The position numbers were made by a program, and so were the translations under genes. Of a DNA stretch of 20,144 nt, positions 10,413 to 20,027 are shown piece by piece; within the stretch, counting starts at the first letter, position 1, and each line of letters starts with the position of its first letter. The notes below the pieces were generated by a model that was not told where the DNA came from, searched no databases, and was given only the letters and a program-made list of their open reading frames with translations. This DNA comes from Hofstenia miamia (lineage: Eukaryota > Xenacoelomorpha > Acoela > Hofsteniidae), in contig CABFPE010000710.1 of the NCBI GenBank assembly GCA_900660155.1, forward strand, positions 95,499-115,642. The letters run 5' to 3'.

Positions 10413-11371
10413 AAAGCATGTAAGGATCAAACGCTAAATTCAATTGCAAAATTTATATAATATCAATAAATTTTCCTATTTTAAGGCAAGACTTCAGGTA
10501 ACATTAACACTCACAAGATGAATGAGGAATTTCAACTTACCTTAACTTTAAACAGACTGATGTAGATATAAAGTATCAAACATTTATCCACATTTTCAAA
10601 CAATTTTCTCAAAATCTATTAGGAAATTTGTAAATGGTGAGATATTGACAAAATTACTAGCATGAAAGTGGTTGAAAAATTGAACCTTTCTTCCTATTTT
10701 TCTTAAAAATTCGGATTTTTGAAAAAAATATCTCTCAATACTTAATGTGCAGGTGTCAGAAACTAATGCAAAATGCGATCATCAAGTTCTTTAACTGTTT
10801 CTGTTTATATAGATGAGGTCAAACTTTTCATTTTTGTAGAGCTTTTAAATTTTGGAATGCCTTTTTTATTTAATGAGTTATAAAACGCCATTATAAATTT
10901 AGCAAAAAATTATTGTTGTGCTAAAATTGAAAATGAAATTATGATATTAGCTTATATTTTAATGCTAAGACAAGAAGTGGAGGATATCCTGGAGTTTCAA
11001 ATTTTCGAGCAGCTAATGGTATCTTCAGCAAGCATTTCCTAATAAAACCAAACGTTGTACCTACATGTTAACTGTATATGCGGTAATCTCATGTATTCCA
11101 CAAATAATGATTCGCACCAAATTGTGCAATCAACATAATATACTTCAAACCAGAAGAACTCATTAAAATCAAGTGCGCCTGCCCTTTCTTTCATTGAAAG
11201 CTTTGTGAAAATAGTTGATTAAGATACGAAAGTAATCCATTTCTGATTTGTAATGCTTTTTAATACTCCCAAAAGTTAGATAATTTTAAGTAGCGTCATA
11301 TTGGCAAAGTATGTCAAAAATTATTCAAATGTAACTTCATTTTTACGAGCTACTACTATTCTTAGCTTTAT

Positions 11372-11391
11372 TGTCGAGGGGTACCTCGACA
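11372..11391. other. Perfect 8-bp inverted repeat
   Basis: TGTCGAGG, loop GGTA, CCTCGACA. It lies in a locally GC-richer patch (about 11370-11520) inside the large intron. It could be a transposon remnant or a structural element. No gene is attached to it. Confidence 0.5.
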
Positions 11392-12076
11392 CAAAGTCTC
11401 GTGGCTTGGGACGTCTTAGCAAGTTAACATTAAGATGATAAATTCATGGAAGATGTACAAAGGATAAGGCCAGGGAATGACAAGCCAATTAACAATCGCT
11501 GCGACTCAAACATATACTATGCCACAAAAATTCATCAACATTTGAAAAAAATTGTTTGAATTTTAAGAATAAAGGCATTACATTGGTTTATAATTATTTC
11601 TTCAAAAATGTTTTTCATGAAAATAAGCCTTTAAGTGCTAATCAATTTGTGCCACAACTTGCCGCAGATGAGCAATGAATGATTTATTGCTATTAACAAT
11701 TTGAGGAAAAATAAAATTTACATTTTTAAATTTAAAATTGATATCCTTTTGCTCTTTCAAAACTCTATTGAGGTTTTCAGTGAGTAACATTTACAAGTGT
11801 CTAACAACCAAAATACTGAAGATATTTTTTGGCAAAGACTATAAAATGGATGGGCTTAAAATAAGCTGAATTGTCAAAACGTTAAATGTCAAGCCTAAGG
11901 TTTCTTAGGCATAACCAGGTTTGCTGCAGAGTTTTCAACACATGAAAATCTCTGCTCACATTTATATAAGATAACATAATTGCAATTTACAGAAATAAAA
12001 ATGTCTAACTAGCTCACATTCTGGATAGCTTGCCATTGTAAGAGCTCCTCTTGTTAAAGTTTAGCATTACACTATT

Positions 12077-12103
12077 GGAAGGGGACTCTTGCTGCAGTCC
12101 CCA
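12077..12103. repeat. Hairpin related to the 10360-10412 repeat
   Basis: The arms GGGGACT (12081-12087) and AGTCCCC (12096-12102) are perfect, with an 8-nt loop. The pattern GAAGGGG...CTC.TTG...TGCAG(T/C)CCCC also occurs at about 10366-10412. This suggests a shortened copy of the same repeat. Confidence 0.35.
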
Positions 12104-12663
12104 CACATATGCAATTTTTTTAAAATGTACACGGTGCTTTTGAGGAAACGATACAAATTTTATTTGCTCAATTTTGACAATTTTTATTATAAATATTACA
12201 AAAACGTCTTTCTTGCAAATGCGCTCTTATTCTAGAACTATTAAGTAAAATTTTTGCTTTATTGTGCATACTTACGAAATGATAACGAACAAATATAGCA
12301 CCAATATTTAAGCTTACCCAATATGATATTTGTTCTGAAAATTTCATGAAAAAATGCAAGACAGCATAATTTCTATTTTAATCGCATCGCATATCTGACA
12401 AACTTTCATATCAACTAATGTGAATTTATTTGATATTTAAAGATACATCTTGAATCCATTTTACTGTTAATAATAGATGTACTTGTTGCTTTGCTTGCCC
12501 TTCCAATTCATGTGATCATCATGCACTACATACTTTAATATAGAATTTGTTTGACTTTTAATAACTTTGAAAACCTGAATTTGGTAATAAATCTATTTGT
12601 TATTATCATGATTATTTTTATTCTTCTGTTTCATATGAAGTTCTAAATAATTTGCGACATTCT

Positions 12664-12666
<3 letters not shown>

Positions 12667-12699
<33 letters not shown>
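12667..12699. repeat. TA microsatellite
   Basis: An AT dinucleotide run of 33 bases, about 150 bp downstream in transcript order of the 543-bp exon. It is intronic. Confidence 0.95.
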
Positions 12700-12702
<3 letters not shown>

Positions 12703-12848
12703 ACAATGACATCATTAAATATTAAAATGAAGCAGCTCAAAGATGCTCCTTCAAGTAAATAAGCAACTGCTGCTACAATAATGAGTAAAATTAAGTCTGT
12801 TGCTAATATTTAATTAAATATGTTAGTACAAGTATGTAGTCTTCTTAC

Positions 12849-13391
12849 CGCATCCTGGTGGACAATCAGTCACTCCATGTTGGTTTGCAGATGCATTCAT
12901 TCCCTTCTGTGCTTCAATTGTTGCAAAGGCTCCTGATGAAATCCAACAAAGCATTTTGCTGATCGAGAAAGAGTACCTTACTACTTGGCTTGCAATAGTT
13001 GTCGTATCAATCTTAAAGCCAATATAACCTTCCCTGCAATTTTCTTCAATGCAATTGCAATACTTTTTATTAGGAACCCAGAAACTGGTGGTAATCTTAT
13101 CATTATCACTGCACATTTGTAGAGCATCGAGTGTATTAACATATTCTAAAAGCTTCGGTTCATCAGATTTAAATGGAGCCAACGGATTAAATAATCTACA
13201 GTTCGCAACACAACCTGTAGGAACTTGAAAAGTTTTCCATTTTGGATGTATAAAGAACAAATGACCATGAAAATTTGGAACAGGATAATCACTTGCAGGA
13301 GTTTTACTACACAGATAGTCATTTGTAAATTTTGCTTGAAGACAGAAATAATGTGTGTTTCCTTCCTTATATCCATAGACATCACTTTTGT
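12849..13391 (-). CDS. Cys-rich extracellular domain exon of unknown family
   Basis: This 543-bp exon encodes 180 whole residues plus a split codon at each end (phase 1-1). Its acceptor is TTGATACTTTTAG at 13392 and its donor G|GTAAGAAG at 12848. The entering bases AC complete G|AC (Asp) after the Ig exon. It has 11 cysteines at residues 16, 27, 60, 64, 93, 111, 113, 118, 148, 176 and 180. The densest cluster is YCNCIEENC (110-118), and the end is DCPPGC. There is one N-glycosylation sequon (NAS, residue 165) and no transmembrane segment. It is an extracellular, disulfide-bonded module placed between the Ig domains and the putative stalk. The aromatic core (HGHLFFIHPKW, FWVPNKKY) and mixed composition look like a true fold, but I do not recognise the family. 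The odd cysteine count may be balanced by the Cys-rich exon that follows. The exon itself is well supported; its function is unknown. Confidence 0.8.
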
Positions 13392-13636
13392 CTAAAAGTA
13401 TCAATAATAAATTTTTTCAAAGAAATTACATTTGTAACCACGTCCAAAAGTACTTTCCAAGTATTTTAGCACTAGATGATTTAAGTATAGGCGACATTGT
13501 CTAAAATATTACAGAGTTTCTAACGAATAAATATTTTGAAGTTGAGTGTTTGTGTAATATTTAGGCGATTATATTACTTGAATTTCAAGTCCGAAGTAAG
13601 CGGCAAAAATACTGTAATATATTTGAATATATAGTA

Positions 13637-13637
<1 letters not shown>

Positions 13638-13685
<48 letters not shown>
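13638..13685. repeat. TA microsatellite before unit B
   Basis: About 24 TA repeats in the 373-bp intron between the Ig exon of unit B and the 543-bp exon. It is the boundary side of the repeated array. Confidence 0.97.
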
Positions 13686-13686
<1 letters not shown>

Positions 13687-13709
13687 CTTATCATTTAAAC
13701 AATTAGAGC

Positions 13710-13764
13710 TTAATTTTTGCTATATTTTCAAAATTCTTAAAATATTTTAATTTATAATTTGTAC
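13710..13764. repeat. Joint module type 1 (before unit B)
   Basis: This 55-bp sequence starts TTAATTTTTGC and ends at the Ig splice donor. It is identical to 19165-19219 in front of unit D and absent at the B/C joint. It is probably the ancestral beginning of the intron that follows the Ig exon. Confidence 0.9.
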
Positions 13765-14040
13765 CACTAGAGGTTGTAATGTGTGCTGAAGTCGAGCTGC
13801 TTCTAGAATTGCCACAGTAATCAGTTTGTACAACTTTGCATTCATAGGTTCCATTTCCAAGTACTAGAATGTCTTGTAGTTGCAAAGTATGTTCCTTGGT
13901 TTCCATATTTAAAGATATAAGGTCACCATTTGGTCCATGCCAACTAATTTTTGAAATTTGCAATGTTTTGCAAATTATTGGGGATGTTGAATCAGCAATG
14001 AATACGACTATTTCTTTGGCAACTTTACCATTATAAATAA
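13765..14040 (-). CDS. Ig-like domain exon, copy B
   Basis: This 276-bp phase 1-1 exon encodes 91 whole residues plus split codons. Its acceptor is AAGTATTTTTAG at 14041 and its donor AGTG|GTACAAAT at 13764. Ig features: strand-B Cys at residue 23 (SPIICKT), core Trp at 33 (ISWHGPNGD), and GNGTYEC with Cys at 67. A third Cys at 75 (DYCGN) lies beyond the domain core. The domain ends in a Ser/Thr-rich linker (SRSSSTSAHITTSSG). There is one glycosylation sequon, NGT. It should form an I- or V-type Ig domain on the cell surface for recognition or adhesion, but the binding partner is unknown. In transcript order it is the last Ig before the 543-bp exon, joined by G|AC = Asp. The reading frame usually reported starts at an internal TTG; the exon really begins further upstream. 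Confidence 0.85.
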
Positions 14041-16375
14041 CTAAAAATACTTGTAAGTTATAATATTTTAATGCATGTGAAAGTACTTTATATAATATTT
14101 AATTATCTACTTTATTTATTCCTTTGAAACGAAATAAATTAAAAATTATGTCGTGCAGAACTCTTAAAATAGAAGAAGAGTAATACCCTTTCACATTTGA
14201 TTCAGGATTAATTGTGTATTTCATAAATGTTATAGACAATAACATTATCTTGTATATAGCAATTTCAGTTTTATTCTTTTGTGAATGGTTATTGTAAAAA
14301 TTCTGAAATTATTTTCTCTAATTTTGTGCATAATTCTTTTTAGAGATTCATCATCTAAATAAAAGATTTTAGTTGAATGCATGAAAAAAGTTTTTCATTT
14401 CCACATTCAAAAAACATTGCACTCAAGCTATTAAATTTATCAACAACCTTCTTTTGCCAATAAACCCTTAGAAAAGTATACCCTAAATTTATAAGCTTTA
14501 AGCTTACTAGCAGATGCAATTACAATTATAGCGGATGAAAATTTTCACAGAACATTTCTTAGATATATATCAATAGTTTTACCAATTCGTCTATCTATTA
14601 CTTTTTTCAATGAAATGCTCTTTTCTCATATGTGCTAATATTCCTTTAACCTCGTCTCAATCTTTGAGAAGTTTTTTTTCAACTTTCAGTGTAGTATCTT
14701 CTTTCAAATCACATATAAGGATTCAGCATGGATCATCCAATCCTACTTGATCAATTCTTTTCTTTATCTCGGGAATATGCATTGAGTTTGATTGTGATTT
14801 TGGATATATTTTTCAATTGCTGCAATATTCTTGACAATCTCTTCAATGCATTTATTAGTTTTACGAAGCTTGCATTAATTGATATTCATAAATATCTCAG
14901 CAGTAATCTGTTCTTTGCGACCAAGAGAACGCATTCATTGCAGAATGATTTTGCTGTTAACAATATTTTGCTATGCTTACTAGTAAACCCAGAACACTCT
15001 TGCCATCAATAAATTCTCTTTACATATTCAAAACAGAAAATATATTGAGATTTTCTGTATTTTCGTTGCAGTGATATCATAAATGTGATTATGTGTTTTT
15101 GTTCATTACAAACAGTTAAACAAATCGACTATTCTTTGAAAGCAAAATATAATCAGGATAAAGTTGTAATTTGTTTATCACCTTATACAGGTTATTGACG
15201 ATATAGGCCTTATTTGCTGGTCCTTTGAAATACAAAAAAGAACTCTGAGCAGAACATGTTGAATGTATATTGAATTGTGCATTTAAAGTAGTGAATTTAT
15301 AAGTTTATTTTATTGAAAACAATGAAAATATAAACATTACTATTTGTAATGGCTTTAATAATGCAGAATTTAGTAAAAAAAACGCACTTTTCACCTTGAA
15401 TCCCATAATAGGTATAATTACTAAAGTTATGGCAAGACTATGTGTTTGGTCATGCATAAGCTCTCATATTTTGGAAGATTATCACGTCTAACCACCTGAG
15501 ATAACTAACAATGGGACCTGATTTTGTAACTGCTTTTTCTACGAATCAAATAGTCTAACCGCAGCCAAAGGCACTGGACATTTAGGTACGACATTACCAG
15601 TTTGCATTTCAAAGTCACCATAACTACTTTTAATGTCTGGCATCTTCTTTCTTTATAGCAGTGACCATGCAAATAAATGAAAACATTTGTAAATAACATT
15701 TAATAAGTAGTCAGTACAGAATTTTTTAGCTGCTAACATCAATAGAAATTTTGCGGTTATTCTTGGAATTCTAACATACAGACCATTTCACGAAAAGTAA
15801 GCAAAACTTTCCGGAAAAGTATTCCATTGGTGATTTTATATTAAAGACTACAGATTTTGTGATATTTTAAACTGACTTAAAGCTTTGTGTAGTGTATGTG
15901 GAAAGACTCTGATGAGCTGACGAGCTGCAAATTATTAAAAGCACTTGCTTCATTTTTTTAATATCTTATAATCTTAGACTTAATTGAGACAAAGATCTTT
16001 ACTTCAGAACGCTACTTATACAAAGTAATAGAAATACCTAAGAAATCCTTAAGATGTTGCTTACGTTACTACTTCATTCAATGCAGATAAAATGATTAGA
16101 TTTTGCTTTACAAATAGTGGCTAAGATAAAAAACTTCTAAGCAAACCTGTTGTACATTGGTGTGGACATTCTTTTGGGCAACCTAAAAATTTGAAATTTA
16201 CTTTAAAAAATTATTTAGAAAGATAAAGCTTGTATTAGGCAAATAGTTATAATTATGATTCCAAGTTATATACAATAGACAACTCAGCACAATGAAATAT
16301 TATATATTATTGTTAATAGTGTAACAAATATAACGATGTACATTGAATTGTTTTATTGTGTGCAAATAAATACAA

Positions 16376-16377
<2 letters not shown>

Positions 16378-16416
<39 letters not shown>
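16378..16416. repeat. TA microsatellite at the B/C joint
   Basis: A TA run of 39 bases, positionally equivalent to those at 2606 and 19118, directly preceding the variable joint module. Confidence 0.97.
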
Positions 16417-16420
<4 letters not shown>

Positions 16421-16483
16421 CAGGTACCTAGGTATGATTATCGGCCAGTCGCTGTTTTCGTATTTGCTATGTCTACTTGTGTA
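16421..16483. repeat. Joint module type 2 (B/C joint)
   Basis: This 63-bp module matches 2653-2715 except for two visible mismatches (GGTATG against GGTATC, GTCTACTT against GTCTGCTT). It runs straight into the Ig exon of unit C, so that exon's donor is GTACACAAG instead of GTACAAATT. Confidence 0.9.
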
Positions 16484-16484
16484 C

Positions 16485-16760
16485 CACTAGAGGTTGTAAT
16501 GTGTGCTGAAGTCGAGCTGCTTCTAGAATTGCCACAGTAATCAGTTTGTACAACTTTGCATTCATAGGTTCCATTTCCAAGTACTAGAATGTCTTGTAGT
16601 TGCAATATATGTTCCTTAGTTTCCATATTTAAAGATATAAGGTCACCATTTGGTCCATGCCAACTAATTTTTGAAATTTGCAATGTTTTGCAAATTATTG
16701 GGGATGTTGAATCAGCAATGAATACGACTATTTCTTTGGCAACTTTACCATTATAAATAA
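16485..16760 (-). CDS. Ig-like domain exon, copy C
   Basis: This exon has the same 276-bp phase 1-1 structure as copy B, with donor AGTG|GTACACAAG at 16484. Protein difference from A and B: residue 51 is Ile (ATA) instead of Thr (ACT), a two-base change in one codon. There is also one silent change, ACC to ACT at Thr 47. All Ig landmarks (Cys 23, Trp 33, Cys 67, extra Cys 75) are kept. Splicing to copy B gives G|TT = Val. The new intron start provided by the joint module still gives a GTA-type donor, though a weaker match to GTAAGT. The exon is probably functional. A use for exon number variation is inferred only. Confidence 0.83.
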
Positions 16761-17275
16761 CTAAAAATACTTGTAAGTTATAATATTTTAATGCATGTGA
16801 GAGTAACTCATATAATATTTAATTATCTACATTATTTATTCCTTTGAAACGAAATAAATTAAAAATTATGTCGTGCAGAACTCTTAAAATAGAAGAAGAG
16901 TAATACCCTTTCACATTTGATTCAGGATTAATTGTGTATTTCATAAATGTTATAGACAATAACATTATCTTGTATATAGCAATTTCAGTTTTATTCTTTT
17001 GTGAATGGTTATTGTAAAAATTCTGAAATTATTGTCCCTAATTTTGTGTATAATTCTTTTTAGAGATTCATTATCTAAATAACAGATTTTAGTTGAATGC
17101 ATGAAAAAGTTTTTCATTTCCACATTCAAAAAGCATTGCACTCAAACTTTTAAATTTATAAACAACCTTCTTTTGCCAATAAATCCTTAGAAAAGTATAC
17201 TCTAAATTTATGAGCGTTAAGCTTACTAGTAGATGCAATTACTATTATAGTGGATGAAAATTTTCACAGAACATT

Positions 17276-17292
17276 TATATATATATATATAT
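17276..17292. repeat. Short TA tract specific to units C and D
   Basis: Units A and B read CATTTCTTGGATATATATC or nearly so here; units C and D carry a pure TA run. This marks C and D as close relatives in this part of the unit. Confidence 0.9.
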
Positions 17293-19115
17293 CAATAGTT
17301 TTACCAATTCGTCTATCTATTACTTTTTTCAATGAAATGCTCTTTTCTCATATGTGCTAATATTCCTTTAACCTCGTCTCATTCTTTGAGAAGTTTTTTT
17401 TCAACCTTCAGTGTAGTATCTTCTTTCAAATCACATATAAGGATTCAGCATGGATCATCCAATCCTACTTGATCAATTCTTTTCTTTATCTCGGGAATAT
17501 GCATTGAGTTTGATTGTGATTTTCGATATATTTTTCTATTGCTGCAATATTCTTGACAATCTCTTCAATGCATTTATAATTTTACGAAACTTGCATTCAT
17601 TGGAATTCATAAATATCTCAGCAGTAATCTGTTCTTTGCGACCAAGAGAACGCATTCATTGCAGAATGATTTTGCTGCTAACAATATTCAATATTTTGCT
17701 ATGCTTACTAGTAAACCCAGAACACTCTTGCCGTCAATAAATTCTCTTTACATATTCAAAACAGAAATTATATTGAGATTTTCTGTATTTTCATTGCAGT
17801 GATAGCATAAATGTGATTTGTTTTTGTTCATTACCAACAGTTAAACAAATCGACTATTCTTTGAAGGCAAAATATAATCAGGATAAAGTTGTGATTTGTT
17901 TATCACCTTATACAGGTTATTGACGATGTAGGCCTTATTTGCTGGTCCTTTGAAATACAAAAAAGAACAATACAAAAAAGAACTCTGAGCAGAACATGTT
18001 GAATGTATATTGAATTGTGCATTTAAAGTAGTGAATTTATAAGTTTATTTTATTGAAAACAATGAAAATATAAACATTACTATTTGCAATGGCTTTAATA
18101 ATGCAGAATTTAGTAAAAAAAACGCACTTTTCACCTTGAATCCCATAATAGGTATAATTACTAAAGTTATGGCAAGACTATGTGTTTGGTCATGCATAAG
18201 CTCTCATATTTTGGAAGATTATCACGTCTAACCACCTAAGATAACTAACGATGGGACCTGATTTTGTAACTGCTTTTTCTACCAATCAAATAGTCTAACC
18301 GCAGCCTAAGGCACTGGACATTTTGGCATGACATTACCAGTTTGCATTTCAAAGTCACCATAACTACTTTTAATGTCTGGCATCTTCTTTCTTTATAGCA
18401 GTGACCATGCAAATAAATGAAAACATTTGTAAATAACATTTAATAAGTAGTCAGTACAGAATTTTTTAGCTGCTAACATCAATAGAAATTTTGCGGTTAT
18501 TCTTGGAATTCTAACATACAGACCATTTCACGAAAAGTAAGCAAAACTTTCCGGAAAGGTATTCCATTGGTGATTTTATATTAAAGACTACAGATTTTGG
18601 GATATTTTAAACTGACTTAAAGCTTTGTGTAGTGTATGTGGAAAGACTCTGATGAGCTGACGAGCTGCAAATTATTAAAAGCACTTGCTTCATTTTTTTA
18701 ATATCTTATAATCTTAGACTTAATTGAGACAAAGATCTTTACTTCAGAACGCTACTTATACAAAGTAATAGAAATACCTAAGAAATCCTTAAGATGTTGC
18801 TTACGTTACTACTTCATTCAATGCAGATAAAATGATTAGATTTTGCTTTACAAATAGTGGCTAAGATAAAAAACTTCTAAGCAAACCTGTTGTACATTGG
18901 TGTGGACATTCTTTTGGGCATCCTAAAAATTTTTTAGTGCATCCTAAAAATTATTTAGAAAGATAAAGCTTGTATTAAGCAAATAGTTATAATTATGATT
19001 CCAAGTTATATACAATAGACAAATCAGCACAATAAAATATTATATATTATTGTTAATAGTGTAACAAATGTAACGATGTACATTGAATTGTTTTATTGTG
19101 TGCAAATAAATACAA

Positions 19116-19117
<2 letters not shown>

Positions 19118-19165
<48 letters not shown>
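19118..19165. repeat. TA microsatellite at the C/D joint
   Basis: About 24 TA repeats, equivalent to those at 2606 and 16378, here followed by joint module type 1. Confidence 0.97.
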
Positions 19166-19169
<4 letters not shown>

Positions 19170-19219
19170 TTTTGCTATATTTTCAAAATTCTTAAAATAT
19201 TTTAATTTATAATTTGTAC
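19165..19219. repeat. Joint module type 1 (C/D joint)
   Basis: This 55-bp sequence is identical to 13710-13764. It supplies the intron start (GTACAAATT) for the Ig exon of unit D. Confidence 0.9.
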
Positions 19220-19495
19220 CACTAGAAGTTGTAATGTGTGCTGAAGTCGAGCTGCTTCTAGAATTGCCACAGTAATCAGTTTGTACAACTTTGCATTCAT
19301 AGGTTCCATTTCCAAGTACTAGAATGTCTTGTAGTTGCAATATATGTTCCTTAGTTTCCATATTTAAAGATATAAGGTCACCATTTGGTCCATGCCAACT
19401 AATTTTTGAAATTTGCAATGTTTTGCAAATTATTGGGGATGTTGAATCAGCAATGAATACGACTATTTCTTTGGCAACTTTACCATTATAAATAA
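19220..19495 (-). CDS. Ig-like domain exon, copy D
   Basis: This 276-bp phase 1-1 exon is the first Ig exon of the array in transcript order within the window. It has the same Ile 51 and silent Thr 47 change as copy C, plus one more silent change (ACC to ACT in the HITTSSG linker). Ig landmarks are intact. An open frame running past the donor into the TA tract (to 19053) is intron read-through, giving a spurious Ile-Tyr repeat, and should not be taken as protein. Upstream exons, including any signal peptide, lie beyond the right edge. Confidence 0.85.
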
Positions 19496-20009
19496 CTAAA
19501 AATACTTGTAAGTTATAATATTTTAATGCATGTGAGAGTAACTCATATAATATTTAATTATCTACATTATTTATTCCTTTGAAACGAAATAAATTAAAAA
19601 TTATGTCGTGCAGAACTCTTAAAATAGAAGAAGAGTAATACCCTTTCACATTTGATTCAGGATTAATTGTGTATTTCATAAATGTTATAGACAATAACAT
19701 TATCTTGTGTATACCAATTTCAGTTTTATTCTTTTGTGAATGGTTATTGTAAAAATTCTGAAATTATTTTCTCTAATTTTGTGCATAATTCTTTTTAGAG
19801 ATTCATCATCTAAATAACAGATTTTAGTTGAATGCATGAAAAAGTTTTTCATTTCCACATTCAAAAAGCATTGCACTCAAACTTTTAAATTTATAAACAA
19901 CCTTCTTTTGCCAATAAATCCTTAGAAAAGTATACTCTAAATTTATGAGCGTTAAGCTTACTAGTAGATGCAATTACTATTATAGTGGATGAAAATTTTC
20001 ACAGAACAT

Positions 20010-20027
20010 TTATATATATATATATAT
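20010..20027. repeat. Short TA tract of unit D
   Basis: A TA run matching the one at 17276 in unit C and absent from A and B. Confidence 0.9.

Larger units (their letters stand above)
3401..12848 (-). other. Large intron (about 9.4 kb) with repeats
   Basis: This is the stretch between the 543-bp exon and the 42-bp exon. It is AT-rich and has no exon I can defend. It holds a MITE-like cluster (7304-9333), a TA tract at 9206 and another at 12667, hAT-like terminal motifs (10331-10374) and short hairpins. Several isolated splice-like sites occur, for example AAG|GTAAGTT ending at 10541, but they bound no phase-compatible open exon. Further missed exons or an independent nested gene cannot be excluded. 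Confidence 0.5.
13765..16484 (-). repeat. Tandem unit B, 2720 bp
   Basis: The Ig exon is followed by a 2444-bp intron that ends in a TA tract and joint module type 2. It is near-identical to units A and C over its length. The interval 14041-16377 has no supported gene; the short ORFs there (14728 on plus, 15699 on minus) are discussed separately. Confidence 0.93.
16485..19219 (-). repeat. Tandem unit C, 2735 bp
   Basis: The Ig exon and a 2459-bp intron end in a TA tract and joint module type 1. Unit-specific changes include a TA expansion at 17276, a small tandem duplication of a CAATACAAAAAAGAA-like segment near 17960-17985, and a rewritten patch near 18920-18945 (GCATCCTAAAAATTT repeated). 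No further gene is supported in 16761-19117. Confidence 0.93.

Noticed and set aside
10541..10615. Possible 75-bp exon ending at a perfect donor AAG|GTAAGTT
   Set aside because: It would be phase 0-0 and cannot join the phase-1 exons around it. The sequence is AT-rich with no recognisable features.
12168..12359. Minus-strand ORF with splice-like sites (AAATTTTCAG acceptor, TTGG|GTAAGC and TTTC|GTAAGTATG donors)
   Set aside because: The exons bounded by these sites would be 17 or 59 bp. Neither is a multiple of three, so neither fits between two phase-1 junctions.
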